Assembly (NCBI RefSeq): GCF_020171465.1 | Contig: NZ_JAIUZR010000006.1 | Location: 248,001-312,000 of the forward strand | Origin: Lutimonas saemankumensis | GTDB taxonomy: Bacteria; Bacteroidota; Bacteroidia; Flavobacteriales; Flavobacteriaceae | Direction: 5' to 3' | DNA: 64,000 nt | Shown here: piece by piece, positions 27,837-38,800 of the stretch | How positions within the stretch are numbered: position 1 is the first letter of the stretch | Layout of the letters: each line of letters opens with the position of its first letter | Position numbers and translations under genes: made by a program | The notes under the pieces: model-generated | Told to the model about the DNA's origin: nothing | Database searches by the model: none | What the model saw: only the letters and a program-made list of their open reading frames with translations

Positions 27837-30800
27837 ATGAAATATTTAAAGGCAATTTTAGTATTAATTATTTTTGGAGCGACCTTTGTTGCTTGTGAAA
27901 AGAATGAGGTTTCCTATGCTTTTCAGGAAATATCTGCTCCAACAAAAGTAACAGCTGTTTTTGATATCGCTCAAGACGATTCAGGAACAGTAGTTGTAAC
28001 CCCATCCGGAGAAGGAGCTCAATCCTTCAATGTTTATTTTGGTGATGTGGAGGATGAAGAACCTGAGGTAGTTACCCCGGGAGGATCATTAGAACACGTT
28101 TATGGAGAAGGTGAGTATCAGGTACGTGTAGTAGGTGTGGGGTCAACGGCCCTTACCAGTGAGTTTACCCAGGTTATCACGATCTCTTTCAGTGCACCCG
28201 AAAATTTAGAAGTTACCATTGATCAGAGTGATCCGAATCCGAAACTGGTTAAAGTAAGTGCCAAAGCTGATAATGCAACGATGTTCGATGTTTATTTTGG
28301 CGACGTTGAAGATGAAGAACCCACTCCGTTAATGCCGGATGATGTTGCAGAGCATATTTATGCGGAAGCCGGTGATTATACAATTCGAGTGGTAGCCGTT
28401 GGGGCCGGATCAGAAACTTTGGAATATTCTGAAGAAATCACCATCGGAGATGCTGAAGGAGCAATGGAATTACCAATAACATTTGATGACCCAACAGTAA
28501 ATTATGCATTCGGAACATTTAACGGTACCACCTTCGAAGTTGTTGATAACCCGGATGAGTCAGGTGCTAATGATACAGCTTCCAAAGTTGGTGCGATTAC
28601 GAATTCAGGTGTAAACTGGGAAGGTATAGCTGCAACGTTGGGAACTCCGGTTGATTTTAGCGGAGACAATAAAACGATCATGATGAAATTCTGGTCAGAC
28701 GTTGAACTACCTGTTTTGTTAAAATTTGAAGACGGGGTGGATGACGCTAGACAAACTGAAGTTACAGCTACTCACGGTGGTACTGGATGGGAAACCTTGA
28801 GTTTTAATTTTGCTACGGATGCGATCAAGAGTTATATCGATGGAACCCAGGGAGCAGGTGAACCATTTGTTCCAACCGGTCAATACAACACCATAGTAAT
28901 CTTTGTTGATGGCCCTGGCCAGGCAGCTGGTACATTCTATCTTGATGATATTGAGCAAGAAGCTCTTGAGTTAAATTGCGTCTCGGAAATGGATGAAAAT
29001 ATTGATCCTGCCAACGGAGATATCAACTGGACATTTAAAACAAAAGATTTTGATCATACATTTGAGCCATTTGGCAACATTGCTTCAGAAATCGTTGACA
29101 ACCCAAATCCAACAGGCATTAATGAAAGCTGTAATGTACAGCAATATGTCAAAACAGCAGGATGTGAAACCTGGTCTGGCGTTGGAAAAGGATTGGCTAA
29201 TGCCATCGATCTGACTACTTCTCCAAATAAAGTATTCAAGTTGATGGTATACGGTGAGGCCAAAACAACTACGGTTACCTTGCAGCTTGAATTTGAGCCA
29301 TTCCCAAATACGGATCCTTTGGTAGCCATAAATCAGGAAATGACCAAAGTTGGGGAATGGGAAGAATTGACCTTTGATTTTTCAGAGCACACAGATAAAA
29401 CTTTCAAAAGTATCATCGTATACTTCGACAGGGACAATACCTGCGATGACGCGGTTTATTATTTTGATAACTTAGTGCAAGTAGAAGGCGGTGGGTCCGG
29501 TCCTGCACCTCAGGATCCAACAGAAGCTGCTCCGGCACCTGTTGAGGACGAGGCGAATGTAACTTCTGTTTACAGTGACTCTTATACGGATGTGGCAGGA
29601 ACAGACTTCTTCCCGGATTGGGGGCAGTCTACATCCTTTGAGGAAGTTGATTTTAATGGAAATAAAGCGATTAAATACACAAACCTGAACTATCAGGGTA
29701 TTTCATTGGGAAGCCAGGTGGATGCCTCAGTTTATGAAACCATTCACATTGACGTATGGTCTAATGATTATACTTCTGTACCTTTCTTTTTGATCAGTGC
29801 AGGTTCGGGAGAAAAGAGTGTAGCATTAAACCTCAGCCCAAATCAATGGAACAGCATTGATATTCCACTATCAGAGTTCACTGATCAGGGACTGGCTATA
29901 AATGATATTTTCCAGTTCAAGTTTGATGTACAGCCTGATACAGGAGGAGCGATCTATATTGACAATATTTACTTTTATAAGTCAGGAGGAAGTGCGCCTA
30001 GCGGGCCAACAATGGCAGCACCTGTACCGGGTCAGGATGCATCAGATGTAACCTCTGTCTTTAGTGATGCCTACACCGATGTTGCGGGAACAGACTTTTT
30101 CCCGAACTGGGGGCAGTCTACCACTTACGAGCAGGTTGACTTAATGGGAGATGCGGCGATCAAATACTCAAACATGAATTATCAGGGGATAAGCCTTGGT
30201 GAAAACGTTGACGCATCAGTTTATCAGACCGTCCATATTGATGTTTGGTCAGATGATTATACCTCGGTTCCTTTCTACTTGATAAGCGCAGGATCCGGAG
30301 AAAAGAGCGTCGCCTTGAGTTTGACTCCAAATCAATGGAACAGTATTGATATTCCTTTATCTGAATTCACGGATCAGGGCTTAGCCGTAAATGATATTTT
30401 CCAGTTCAAGTTTGACGTACAGCCTGATAACGGAGGAACGATTTATATTGACAACCTTTATTTCCATGGAAAAGATTCAGGTGGTGCCGCGGGTAAACTG
30501 GAGTTGCCAATAAGTTTTGATGATCCAACAGTAACCTATGAGTTTGGAACTTTCAACGGGGCATCCTACGAAGTGGTTGATAACCCTGATCCTTCGGGAG
30601 CAAACCCAACAGTTTCCAAAGTTGGAGCCATCACGAATTCAGGTGGACCATGGGAAGGAGGACTTTTCAATCTGGAAACGGCAGTTGATTTCAGTGGATC
30701 GAATAAGACGATTACGATCAAATTCTGGTCCAACGTGGCAACGCCGCTGTTACTGAAATTTGAGGGTGGTGTAAATGGTGAAAGACAGAACGAGGTTGTC

Positions 30801-30998
30801 GCAAATCATGGAGGAACTGGATGGGAAACGATCAGTTTTGATTTTGCCTCAGATGCCATTAAAAGTTATATAGATGGATCACAAGGAGCAGGTGAACCCT
30901 TTGTCCCAACCGGACAATATGCGTCCTTGGTATTATTTGTAGATGGACCAGGAAACACAGCAGGGACATTTTATATGGATGATATAATTCAAGAATAA
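27837..30998 (+). CDS. Large modular surface glycan-binding lipoprotein
   Basis: A 1053-residue lipoprotein (FVAC, Cys20) with no catalytic motif. Modules by self-comparison: two PKD/Ig-like domains (about 32-117 and 120-204, both with FDVYFGDVEDEEP-like turns), module A1 (211-374), a distinct module B (about 381-550), modules C1 (567-715) and C2 (728-877), and module A2 (889-1053). A, B and C modules end in a (Y/F)xDNxY or YxDDI strand, like beta-sandwich carbohydrate-binding modules. Position after susD makes it the surface glycan-binding protein that recruits beta-glucan. The C1/C2 linkers are Pro/Ala-rich. Binding specificity is not predictable by eye. Confidence 0.88.
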   Translation: MKYLKAILVLIIFGATFVACEKNEVSYAFQEISAPTKVTAVFDIAQDDSGTVVVTPSGEGAQSFNVYFGDVEDEEPEVVTPGGSLEHVYGEGEYQVRVVGVGSTALTSEFTQVITISFSAPENLEVTIDQSDPNPKLVKVSAKADNATMFDVYFGDVEDEEPTPLMPDDVAEHIYAEAGDYTIRVVAVGAGSETLEYSEEITIGDAEGAMELPITFDDPTVNYAFGTFNGTTFEVVDNPDESGANDTASKVGAITNSGVNWEGIAATLGTPVDFSGDNKTIMMKFWSDVELPVLLKFEDGVDDARQTEVTATHGGTGWETLSFNFATDAIKSYIDGTQGAGEPFVPTGQYNTIVIFVDGPGQAAGTFYLDDIEQEALELNCVSEMDENIDPANGDINWTFKTKDFDHTFEPFGNIASEIVDNPNPTGINESCNVQQYVKTAGCETWSGVGKGLANAIDLTTSPNKVFKLMVYGEAKTTTVTLQLEFEPFPNTDPLVAINQEMTKVGEWEELTFDFSEHTDKTFKSIIVYFDRDNTCDDAVYYFDNLVQVEGGGSGPAPQDPTEAAPAPVEDEANVTSVYSDSYTDVAGTDFFPDWGQSTSFEEVDFNGNKAIKYTNLNYQGISLGSQVDASVYETIHIDVWSNDYTSVPFFLISAGSGEKSVALNLSPNQWNSIDIPLSEFTDQGLAINDIFQFKFDVQPDTGGAIYIDNIYFYKSGGSAPSGPTMAAPVPGQDASDVTSVFSDAYTDVAGTDFFPNWGQSTTYEQVDLMGDAAIKYSNMNYQGISLGENVDASVYQTVHIDVWSDDYTSVPFYLISAGSGEKSVALSLTPNQWNSIDIPLSEFTDQGLAVNDIFQFKFDVQPDNGGTIYIDNLYFHGKDSGGAAGKLELPISFDDPTVTYEFGTFNGASYEVVDNPDPSGANPTVSKVGAITNSGGPWEGGLFNLETAVDFSGSNKTITIKFWSNVATPLLLKFEGGVNGERQNEVVANHGGTGWETISFDFASDAIKSYIDGSQGAGEPFVPTGQYASLVLFVDGPGNTAGTFYMDDIIQE
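28467..30995 (+). repeat. Internal module repeats of the glycan-binding lipoprotein gene
   Basis: Two repeat families within one gene: A modules at 28467-28958 and 30501-30995, and adjacent C modules at 29535-29981 and 30018-30467. The pairs share long identical peptides, for example SAGSGEKSVAL and SIDIPLSEFTDQGLA for C, and TGWET, KSYIDG, QGAGEPFVPTGQY for A. The layout A-B-C-C-A suggests duplication of C in tandem and copying of A to the end. Confidence 0.9.
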
Positions 30999-31009
30999 AA
31001 ACACATAAA

Positions 31010-32644
31010 ATGAAAAATATACTTTATTTATTTGCTGCATTTCTTTTTTTCGGCACCATTGTTTGGAGTTGTCAGGAAGAAGTACCCGAACTGGGAACCT
31101 TATATGTTCCCACAAACCTGGGGGTTTCGGTGGATATTCAATCGGACGGTTCAGGATTGGTGAACTTTCAGGCAAGTGCCACAGATGCGTTAAACTATCA
31201 TTTCTATTTTGGGAACAGCCCATCTGAAGATCCTTTTGTTTCTTCTGATGGTAAGGCCTCAAATTTTTACAAAAAAACCGGAACAAACGACTATCTGGTA
31301 AAAATAGTAGCCTTTGGTGCCGGAGGTGTGTCTTCGAGTATAACTGAAGAGATTACTGTTTTTGTTGATTTTGAAGTGCCTTCTGAAATTATTAAGGCGC
31401 TTACCAACAACGGTTCTAAAGAATGGTACTGGAAACAAGATGTTTCGGGTCACCTTGGCGTAGGACCTCAGTTTAATGATGCTGGAGAAGTAGTTTCGGA
31501 CCCGACATATTATGCTGCGGCACCCAATGAAAAAGAAGGGCTTTGCCTTTATGAGGATGTTCTAACTTTTACTGATAATGGTGACGGGACCTTTGGATAT
31601 ACTTTGGAAAACCAAGGAGATACATTCTTCCATACGGATGAAATACAGGATGCTGTTGGGGAACCAAGCCCGGGATATGACGCATGCTATGCTTATGACA
31701 CTACCGGAAATAAAGATGTTCTTTTTAGCCCAACGGATTCAGGGGTAAATCCATCGACAGGTATAAATATGGAATTTACCAACGGAGGCTTCATGAGCTA
31801 TTACCTAAATTCAAGTTCGTACGAAATTATGTATATCACGGATACTGAGATGAAAGTCAGGGTAATACAGAAAAGAAATGGCCTGGCTTGGTACCATATT
31901 TTTACCTCAGAGAAAACGGCTTCACCTGATCCTGAATTTACAGACCTGGTCTGGCAGGATGAGTTTGATACGGATGGAGCCCCTGCAGATGCCAACTGGA
32001 ACTATGATATTGGAACCGGAAGCAATGGTTGGGGTAACTTTGAAGAGCAGTACTATACGGACCGTCCTGAAAATGTTATCGTTGCCGACGGAGTCTTGAA
32101 AATTACCGCCAGAAAAGAGAATTTTTCAGGAAAAGGATATACCTCAGCAAGGCTTAAGACGCAGGATAAATTTGATTTCACTTATGGAAGAGTTGATGTC
32201 AAAGCTAAGGTTGCAGGCGGAGGAGGTACCTGGCCCGCAATTTGGATGCTTGGGTCGAGTATAACCACTGTAGGCTGGCCAAAATGTGGCGAAATGGATA
32301 TCATGGAATATGTAGGGAATAAACCGGGATACGTACAGAGTGCGATCCATACCCCTTCCAGTTCAGGTGCCACAGTAAATGTAAAATCAACAACAATCGA
32401 GAATGAAACCACTGAATTCCATGTGTATTCGGTAATCTGGTCAGAGGGCCAAATTAGTTTCCTTATTGATGATCAAAGATTCTATACCTATAAACCTGCA
32501 GAGCAGAATGATAGCACCTGGCCTTTTGATGCACCTCAGTTCCTAATTCTGAATGTGGCTATGGGAGGTAACTTAGGTGGTGCTATTGATCCAAATTTTA
32601 CTGAATCTACCATGGAGATTGATTATGTAAGAGTGTATCAGTAA
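31010..32644 (+). CDS. GH16 beta-glucanase (laminarinase-type) lipoprotein
   Basis: A 544-residue lipoprotein (VWSC, Cys21) with the same plan as the GH16 at 18462: a PKD-like domain (about 30-120), the LTNNGSKEW...GHLGVGP domain (about 123-305) and GH16 (about 308-544). The active site GEMDIMEYVG gives Glu428, Asp430 and Glu433. It ends in IDYVRVYQ. It is the fourth gene of the susCD operon, 11 bases after the glycan-binding protein gene and before a strong terminator. It should act at the cell surface, cutting polymer for SusCD import. Confidence 0.93.
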   Translation: MKNILYLFAAFLFFGTIVWSCQEEVPELGTLYVPTNLGVSVDIQSDGSGLVNFQASATDALNYHFYFGNSPSEDPFVSSDGKASNFYKKTGTNDYLVKIVAFGAGGVSSSITEEITVFVDFEVPSEIIKALTNNGSKEWYWKQDVSGHLGVGPQFNDAGEVVSDPTYYAAAPNEKEGLCLYEDVLTFTDNGDGTFGYTLENQGDTFFHTDEIQDAVGEPSPGYDACYAYDTTGNKDVLFSPTDSGVNPSTGINMEFTNGGFMSYYLNSSSYEIMYITDTEMKVRVIQKRNGLAWYHIFTSEKTASPDPEFTDLVWQDEFDTDGAPADANWNYDIGTGSNGWGNFEEQYYTDRPENVIVADGVLKITARKENFSGKGYTSARLKTQDKFDFTYGRVDVKAKVAGGGGTWPAIWMLGSSITTVGWPKCGEMDIMEYVGNKPGYVQSAIHTPSSSGATVNVKSTTIENETTEFHVYSVIWSEGQISFLIDDQRFYTYKPAEQNDSTWPFDAPQFLILNVAMGGNLGGAIDPNFTESTMEIDYVRVYQ

Positions 32645-32658
32645 TTTAGTTATTAAGC

Positions 32659-32693
32659 AAAAACGCAAGTAATGGGGACTTGCGTTTTTTTTT
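32659..32693 (+). terminator. Rho-independent terminator of the susCD operon
   Basis: A 12-base-pair stem (AAAAACGCAAGT/ACTTGCGTTTTT) with a seven-base loop and an extended T-run, 14 bases after the GH16 stop codon. It separates the susCD-GH16 operon from the GH30 gene cluster. Confidence 0.9.
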
Positions 32694-32771
32694 ATCAAGC
32701 ATTGTCAAATTAAGACTAAATAAACTTGTCAGTTTATATTATTTTTACATGAATTTTAAAGAAATTAGGAC

Positions 32772-34253
32772 ATGATAAATAAAAAAATAGTACTGATTCT
32801 TGTATTTTGTTCCCTGGTTATTGGCTCCCTGATAACTGGTTTTTCAGGGGAAACTGGTATCAATAAGTCTGAAGTGTTAAATTTCTCAAATACAAAAGTT
32901 TACACAACGGCTCACGGTACTGAATTTAATCTCAAGGAAACAGGAGAAGTTGAATTCGGGAAGTTTAAACAACCTCTTGAAACGGAAGCCTCGATTTTGG
33001 TGAATACAGATCGATTACATCAAACGTTCGTAGGTATTGGAGCTGCATTGACTGATGCTTCAGCAGAAACTTTTTACAAGCTGGACAAAGATCAACAGGA
33101 TCTTTTTATGGAGGCTTATTACAGTATTGACAAAGGAATTGGATATTCTTTAGGAAGAACGATTATTCATAGTTGTGATTTTTCATCAGGTAGCTATACC
33201 TATGTTGAAGAAGGGGATGCAGATTTAAAAACCTTCAACATTGATCACGACCGTCAATTCAGATTGCCATTTACGAAAAAAGCCATTGAAGCTGCCGGTG
33301 GAGAATTACTGATGTATGCAAGTCCCTGGAGCCCTCCTGCCTTTATGAAGACCAACGGAAATATGCTACAAGGAGGTAAATTGAAGCCTGAGTATTATCA
33401 GTCGTGGGCCAATTATTACGTGAAATTTATAGAGGCTTATGAAAAAGAAGGAGTTCCAATTTGGGGCTTGAGCATTCAAAATGAGCCCATGGCAACACAA
33501 AGATGGGAGTCATGTATTTATTCGGCGGAAGAGGAGAGAGATTTTTTGAAGAATTTTTTGGGCCCCACGCTTGAAAAATCAGGAATGGGAGATAAGAAAG
33601 TAATCGTTTGGGATCACAACCGAGATTTGCTTTTTGAAAGAGCCAATGTGATCCTAAGTGACCCTGAAGCCAATAAATATGTTTGGGGAACCGGGTTTCA
33701 CTGGTATGAAGACTGGAAAGACGGGACACCAATGTTTAAGAATGTGGCGGGTGTTAATGATGCATATCCGGATAAAAAACTTATCTTCACAGAAGGATGT
33801 AACGAAGGTTATAATATCGAGCGGCTCGAGAAGGACGATCCGACCCTGGCAGAAAGGTATGGCAAAGCCATGATAAACGATTTTAACAACGGAACGGTAG
33901 CCTGGACAGACTGGAATATTTTACTGGATGAAACAGGAGGGCCAAATCATGTTCAAAATTTGTGTTTTGCCCCGGTCCATGGTAATACGAAAACGGGAAA
34001 ACTCATGTTTACCAGGTCGTTCTATTATATCGGGCATTTTTCGAAATTTATCAGGCCGGGAGCAAGAAGAATTTCTACCGGTACAACGGCCAATCATTTG
34101 AGTGCCACTTCCTTTTTGAACAAGGATGGAAGTGTTGTAGTTGTGGCCATGAATACCAGTGATAAAGAGTTGAATTATATGTTGAGTATTGACAATAAAA
34201 CAGCAGAACTGAGTATGCCGGCACATGCCATTCAGAGCATTATCCTAAAATAG
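32772..34253 (+). CDS. GH30 family glucosidase/glucanase
   Basis: A 493-residue GH30 enzyme. An uncleaved or Sec-type signal sequence (about 1-25, no clear lipobox) precedes a (beta/alpha)8 barrel with a beta-sandwich at the C-terminus. FVGIGAALTDASAETF, YASPWSPPAFMK and WGLSIQNEP are family hallmarks. Acid/base is Glu238 (QNEP) and the nucleophile Glu341 (IFTEGC). In laminarin loci GH30 enzymes typically remove beta-1,6-linked glucose branches; that role is inferred from context. It opens the second gene run of the locus and is a paralogue of the GH30 at 41694. Confidence 0.9.
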   Translation: MINKKIVLILVFCSLVIGSLITGFSGETGINKSEVLNFSNTKVYTTAHGTEFNLKETGEVEFGKFKQPLETEASILVNTDRLHQTFVGIGAALTDASAETFYKLDKDQQDLFMEAYYSIDKGIGYSLGRTIIHSCDFSSGSYTYVEEGDADLKTFNIDHDRQFRLPFTKKAIEAAGGELLMYASPWSPPAFMKTNGNMLQGGKLKPEYYQSWANYYVKFIEAYEKEGVPIWGLSIQNEPMATQRWESCIYSAEEERDFLKNFLGPTLEKSGMGDKKVIVWDHNRDLLFERANVILSDPEANKYVWGTGFHWYEDWKDGTPMFKNVAGVNDAYPDKKLIFTEGCNEGYNIERLEKDDPTLAERYGKAMINDFNNGTVAWTDWNILLDETGGPNHVQNLCFAPVHGNTKTGKLMFTRSFYYIGHFSKFIRPGARRISTGTTANHLSATSFLNKDGSVVVVAMNTSDKELNYMLSIDNKTAELSMPAHAIQSIILK

Positions 34254-34292
34254 TTTAAGAAATAAAAAATCAATGAACCAATCCTTTCATCT

Positions 34293-35804
34293 ATGAATAA
34301 ATCCTACACACTTTTCATTAGTTTTATTGTTGCTCTTGGTGGCTTTCTTCTTGGATTTGACAGTGCTGTAATTTCCGGAGCAGTTAGCGGAATTCGAACC
34401 TATTTTGAAATGTCCGACTGGGAACTGGGATTTTCAGTGGGCTGTGTGATTTTTGGCGCCATGGCGGGTAACATTGTTGCCGGACCAATGAGTGATAAAT
34501 TTGGAAGAAAAAAGGTGCTGCTGGTAACCGCGATGCTATTTACTATATCGGCTTTATGGTCAGCACTGGCAACCACATATGTCGCATTTGTTACGGCAAG
34601 AATTATCGGAGGTATAGGAATAGGAGGTGCCATCCTTATAGCACCAATTTATATTGCGGAGATAGCTCCTCCAAAACTAAGAGGAAGCCTGGTTTCATTG
34701 AATCAGCTGAATATTGTGGTGGGTATATCGGTAGCTTACTTTTCCAATTATTTTCTTAAAGATTTGCAGGGTGAGAGCTGGAGATGGATGCTAGGGGTCG
34801 AGGTTATACCGGCTTTCCTCTATTTTGTTGCTCTTTTTGCTGTTCCCAGAAGCCCCAGATGGCTTATTCAGAAATTGAATCTTGTTGAGGTGGCCAGAAA
34901 AATATTGATAAAGATTGGCGGGAAGGAGTATGCAGATATAACCGTCGATGAAATTCAAAGAGGGGTTGCCAAAAAAGAAAAAGCCGGGACACTCAGGGAA
35001 TTGTTCAGCAGCCGGATGGCAACTATTATGACCATAGCTTTTGGAATTGCTTTTTTTCAACAGATAACAGGTATTAACGCAATCTTTTATTATGCACCTA
35101 CCATATTTGAACAGGCAGGTGGAAGTACCGACAGTTCGTTTTTACAGGCCATCGTTGTAGGCCTGACAAACCTGGTGTTCACTTTGGTGGCTATTCGGTT
35201 AATTGACAAGTTAGGTAGGAAACCACTCCTGATTATTGGTACAGGGGCCATGACAGTAGCCTTGTCAATGGCCACAATGGCTTTTAATAACGCCACCTAT
35301 GATATCAATGAAGAGACCTTGTCAACAATCCAAAACGAAGAGATGAGAACGGCGATGAGTGAATTATCAGGTAATACCTACTATTCTCAAAAAGAGATTT
35401 TTGCAGCTGTTACGCCAGTGCTGAATCAAGACCAGCTATTTAGTTTCAAAAGAAATGAAGTAAAAGGGTTTATCAGTATTAATGCAACTTTGGTTTTGAT
35501 AGCAATCTTGCTGTATGTTGCAGCATTTGCGATTTCATTGGGGCCTGTCATGTGGACCTTATTGTCGGAGATTTTCCCAGGCCACATCAAAGGAATTGCA
35601 ATTTCGGTAGTTGGTTTCTTCAATTCATTGGTGAGTTATACGGTTACGCAGTTTTTCCCATGGGAGCTGACCAATCTGGGGCCAACATGGACCTTTGCCA
35701 TCTATGCGATCATGGCGGCTCTTTCATTACTGTTTGTAATGAAATTTGTCATCGAAACCAAAGGGAAAAGCCTGGAAGAAGTAGAAGAATTATTGATTAG
35801 CTGA
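34293..35804 (+). CDS. MFS sugar-porter family symporter
   Basis: A 503-residue inner-membrane transporter with 12 membrane segments. Sugar-porter motifs: GFDSAVISGAV in TM1, DKFGRKK after TM2, RIIGGIGIGG, PRSPRWL after TM6, QQITGINAIFYYAPTIFEQ in TM7, DKLGRKPLL after TM8, and ETKGKSLEEVEELL at the C-terminus. A loop of about 70 residues between TM9 and TM10 (about 333-400) is longer than usual and should face the periplasm. It sits between GH30 and GH149 genes, so it probably imports glucose or short beta-gluco-oligosaccharides for the phosphorylase. Confidence 0.9.
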   Translation: MNKSYTLFISFIVALGGFLLGFDSAVISGAVSGIRTYFEMSDWELGFSVGCVIFGAMAGNIVAGPMSDKFGRKKVLLVTAMLFTISALWSALATTYVAFVTARIIGGIGIGGAILIAPIYIAEIAPPKLRGSLVSLNQLNIVVGISVAYFSNYFLKDLQGESWRWMLGVEVIPAFLYFVALFAVPRSPRWLIQKLNLVEVARKILIKIGGKEYADITVDEIQRGVAKKEKAGTLRELFSSRMATIMTIAFGIAFFQQITGINAIFYYAPTIFEQAGGSTDSSFLQAIVVGLTNLVFTLVAIRLIDKLGRKPLLIIGTGAMTVALSMATMAFNNATYDINEETLSTIQNEEMRTAMSELSGNTYYSQKEIFAAVTPVLNQDQLFSFKRNEVKGFISINATLVLIAILLYVAAFAISLGPVMWTLLSEIFPGHIKGIAISVVGFFNSLVSYTVTQFFPWELTNLGPTWTFAIYAIMAALSLLFVMKFVIETKGKSLEEVEELLIS

Positions 35805-35870
35805 AAGAAAATTAATTAACATAAACCTCGAGATAATGGTACAGCTTGATGTGCCGTAAAAACAGGAATA

Positions 35871-38800
35871 ATGAGTAAGAATCAGATTTATTTAGGAGAG
35901 ACGGAAACATCGTTTGAAGCAAAAGAAGTTACGGGAAAGTTAATTTCTTTCGAAAATGAAAATTACTATAAAATAGAGAACAGCGATGCAATGAGGCCTT
36001 TTTTCATGAGCATTGTGAGCGATTCAAATCACTGGATGTTCATTTCCAGCAATGGAGGGCTTTCTGCCGGAAGGAAGGATAGTGAATCATCGTTATTTCC
36101 CTATTATACTGATGATAAAATTACAGAATCCGCTGATATCACCGGAAGCAAAACCTTATTACAGGTGCATAAAGGTGAAAAGACCTATCTGTGGGAACCA
36201 TTTTCTGATCGATTCTCAGGAATTTATAAAGTTCATCGTAACCTGTATAAGAATAGTTACGGGAACAAAGTCCTTTTTGAAGAAATCAATGAAGACCTGG
36301 GCCTTACATTCCGATACCAGTGGAACTCAAGTAACCGATTTGGTTTTGTAAGAAAATCAAGTCTGATCAATAATTCTTCATCTGCGATTGAAACAACGGT
36401 TCTTGATGGTATTCAGAACATTTTACCCTATGGCGTTAATGAAGGATTACAGAACAGCCGAAGTAATTTGGTGGACGCTTATAAAAAGTGTGAACTCGAG
36501 GCTGATGTGGGAATCGGGATTTATGCCCTCAGTGCTATTATTGTTGATAAGGCAGAACCAAGTGAAGCCTTAAAGGCCACCACGGTTTGGTCAGTGGGGA
36601 CGGAGAACCCAACCTACCTGCTTTCGTCTTTACAGGTAGACAATTTTAGAAGGGGCAAAGAGATTACCCAGGAAGTAGATATTAAAGCCGAAAAGGGAGC
36701 CTATCTGGTATGTCAGAACCTGGTTGTCGAGCCTGACTCTGAGAAGAACTGGATGTTGGTGGCCAATGTAAATCAATCCATGCTTGACGTAAGCGACATT
36801 GCTCAGATGCTAAAATCAGACGAGGACCTTGAGTCCGTGGTTCAGGAAGATATTGAGCTGGGATCGAAAAACTTACTGGAGTTGAATGCGGCCTCTGATG
36901 CCTTGCAGCTAACGGCGGATAAATTGATGAATACAAGGCACTTTGCCAATACGCTTTTCAATATTATGCGTGGAGGTATCTTTGATGATGGCTACCAGAT
37001 TGAAAAGTGGGATTTTGTTAAATATCTGGAAATAGCCAATAAAAAAGTATTCAAGAAAAAGGAAACGCTTCTCGCCAATCTACCCGATAAATTCACCTTA
37101 AGTCATTTAAAGGGACTGGCTCAAAATGATGACGATAAAAATTTCAAAAGGCTGGCAACGGAGTATATGCCTTTAAAATTCAGTAGAAGGCATGGGGACC
37201 CCAGCAGGCCCTGGAACAGATTTTCGATCAATACTACAAGTGAACTGGATGGTTCCAAAATATTGGATTACGAGGGGAACTGGAGGGATATCTTTCAAAA
37301 CTGGGAAGCGCTTGCGCATTCCTATCCTGAGTTTATCGAGAGCATGATCCATAAATTTTTAAACGCCACAACTTTTGATGGTTACAATCCTTATCGGGTT
37401 ACAAAAGACGGATTTGACTGGGAGACCATTGAGCCGGATGATCCATGGTCTTATATTGGATACTGGGGCGATCATCAGATCATCTATTTACTGAAGTTCC
37501 TGGAATTCATTGAAGATCACTACCCAAATCAACTGGGCAGCTATTTTCAAAAGGATTTTTTCGTTTATGCCAATGTACCTTACAGAATCAAGAGTTACGA
37601 GGATATTTTAAAAAACCCAAAGGATACCATTGATTTTGATCATGATTCTGATCAGAGAATCGCACAGAAAAGAATTGAATTAGGAGCGGACGGAGCCTTG
37701 TTGAGAGATAAGAATTTCTTCATTTACAAAGTAAATCTCATTGAGAAATTACTGGCAACCGTTCTGGCTAAATTATCCAATTTTATTCCCGAAGGAGGGA
37801 TATGGATGAATACCCAGCGGCCCGAATGGAACGATGCCAATAATGCGCTTGTTGGGAACGGTGTGTCCATGGTAACCTTGTATTATTTAAGGCGATTTCT
37901 GAATTTCTTTGAAGGAATTGTAGAAAAAGTTGCTGACGGAGATAATGAAGTCTCCATTGAACTTGCAGAATTTTTTAATAAAGTACACGCAACGTTCATT
38001 GAGAATAAAGGAATTCTTGCCGGAAAAGTATCAGATAAGGAAAGAAAGGTTGTCTTAGACGGATTGGGTCATGCAGGCAGTGATTATCGTCTAGGGATTT
38101 ACGAAAATGGATTTTCAAGTGATAAGGGTGCAATTTCTAAAAAGGATCTCTTGAGTTTTCTTGAGATCTCAAAAAAGTACCTGGAGCATTCTATCGAGGC
38201 AAACAGGAGAAGCGACAAGCTTTATCACGCCTATAATCTAATGACTGTTGAAAACGATGAAGAGGTTTCTATTTCTTATCTGCCTGAAATGTTAGAGGGT
38301 CAGGTGGCGGTCTTAAGTTCAGGCTACATCTCTGGTAAAGAATCGCTTGAACTCTTAAATGCCTTAAAAAGCAGTGCCCTGTTTAGAGAGGACCAGTACA
38401 GTTATATTCTTTACCCTGATAAAGAATTGCCTCGATTTGATGTGAAAAACAATATTGATAGTGACAGGGTCAAGGAATCAGCCCTGTTGACAAAATTATT
38501 GGCAGATGACAACAGACAAGTCATTGAAAAAGATATTCAGGGCGTATGTCACTTTAACGGAACTTTCAATAATGCTGACAGTTTGAAAAAAGCATTGTCT
38601 GAGCTGCCTGAAAGCTATTCCGTTTTAGTTGAAAAGGACACCCAATTGGTACTTGATATTTTTGAAGACATCTTTGACCACAAATCCTTTACAGGAAGAT
38701 CAGGAACTTTCTTTGGTTATGAAGGATTAGGTTCAATATACTGGCACATGGTTTCCAAGCTGGTACTGAGTATCCAGGAAACCTGTCTTGCGGCTATTGA

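Noticed and set aside
35836-35856. Mini open frame (MVQLDVP, stop) before the GH149 gene
   Set aside because: Seven codons only; nothing supports translation or a link to a known leader peptide.
36682-36936. Antisense open frame inside the GH149 gene, rich in Pro, Ser and Gln
   Set aside because: Composition is a codon-bias shadow of the real gene; no start context or homologous look.
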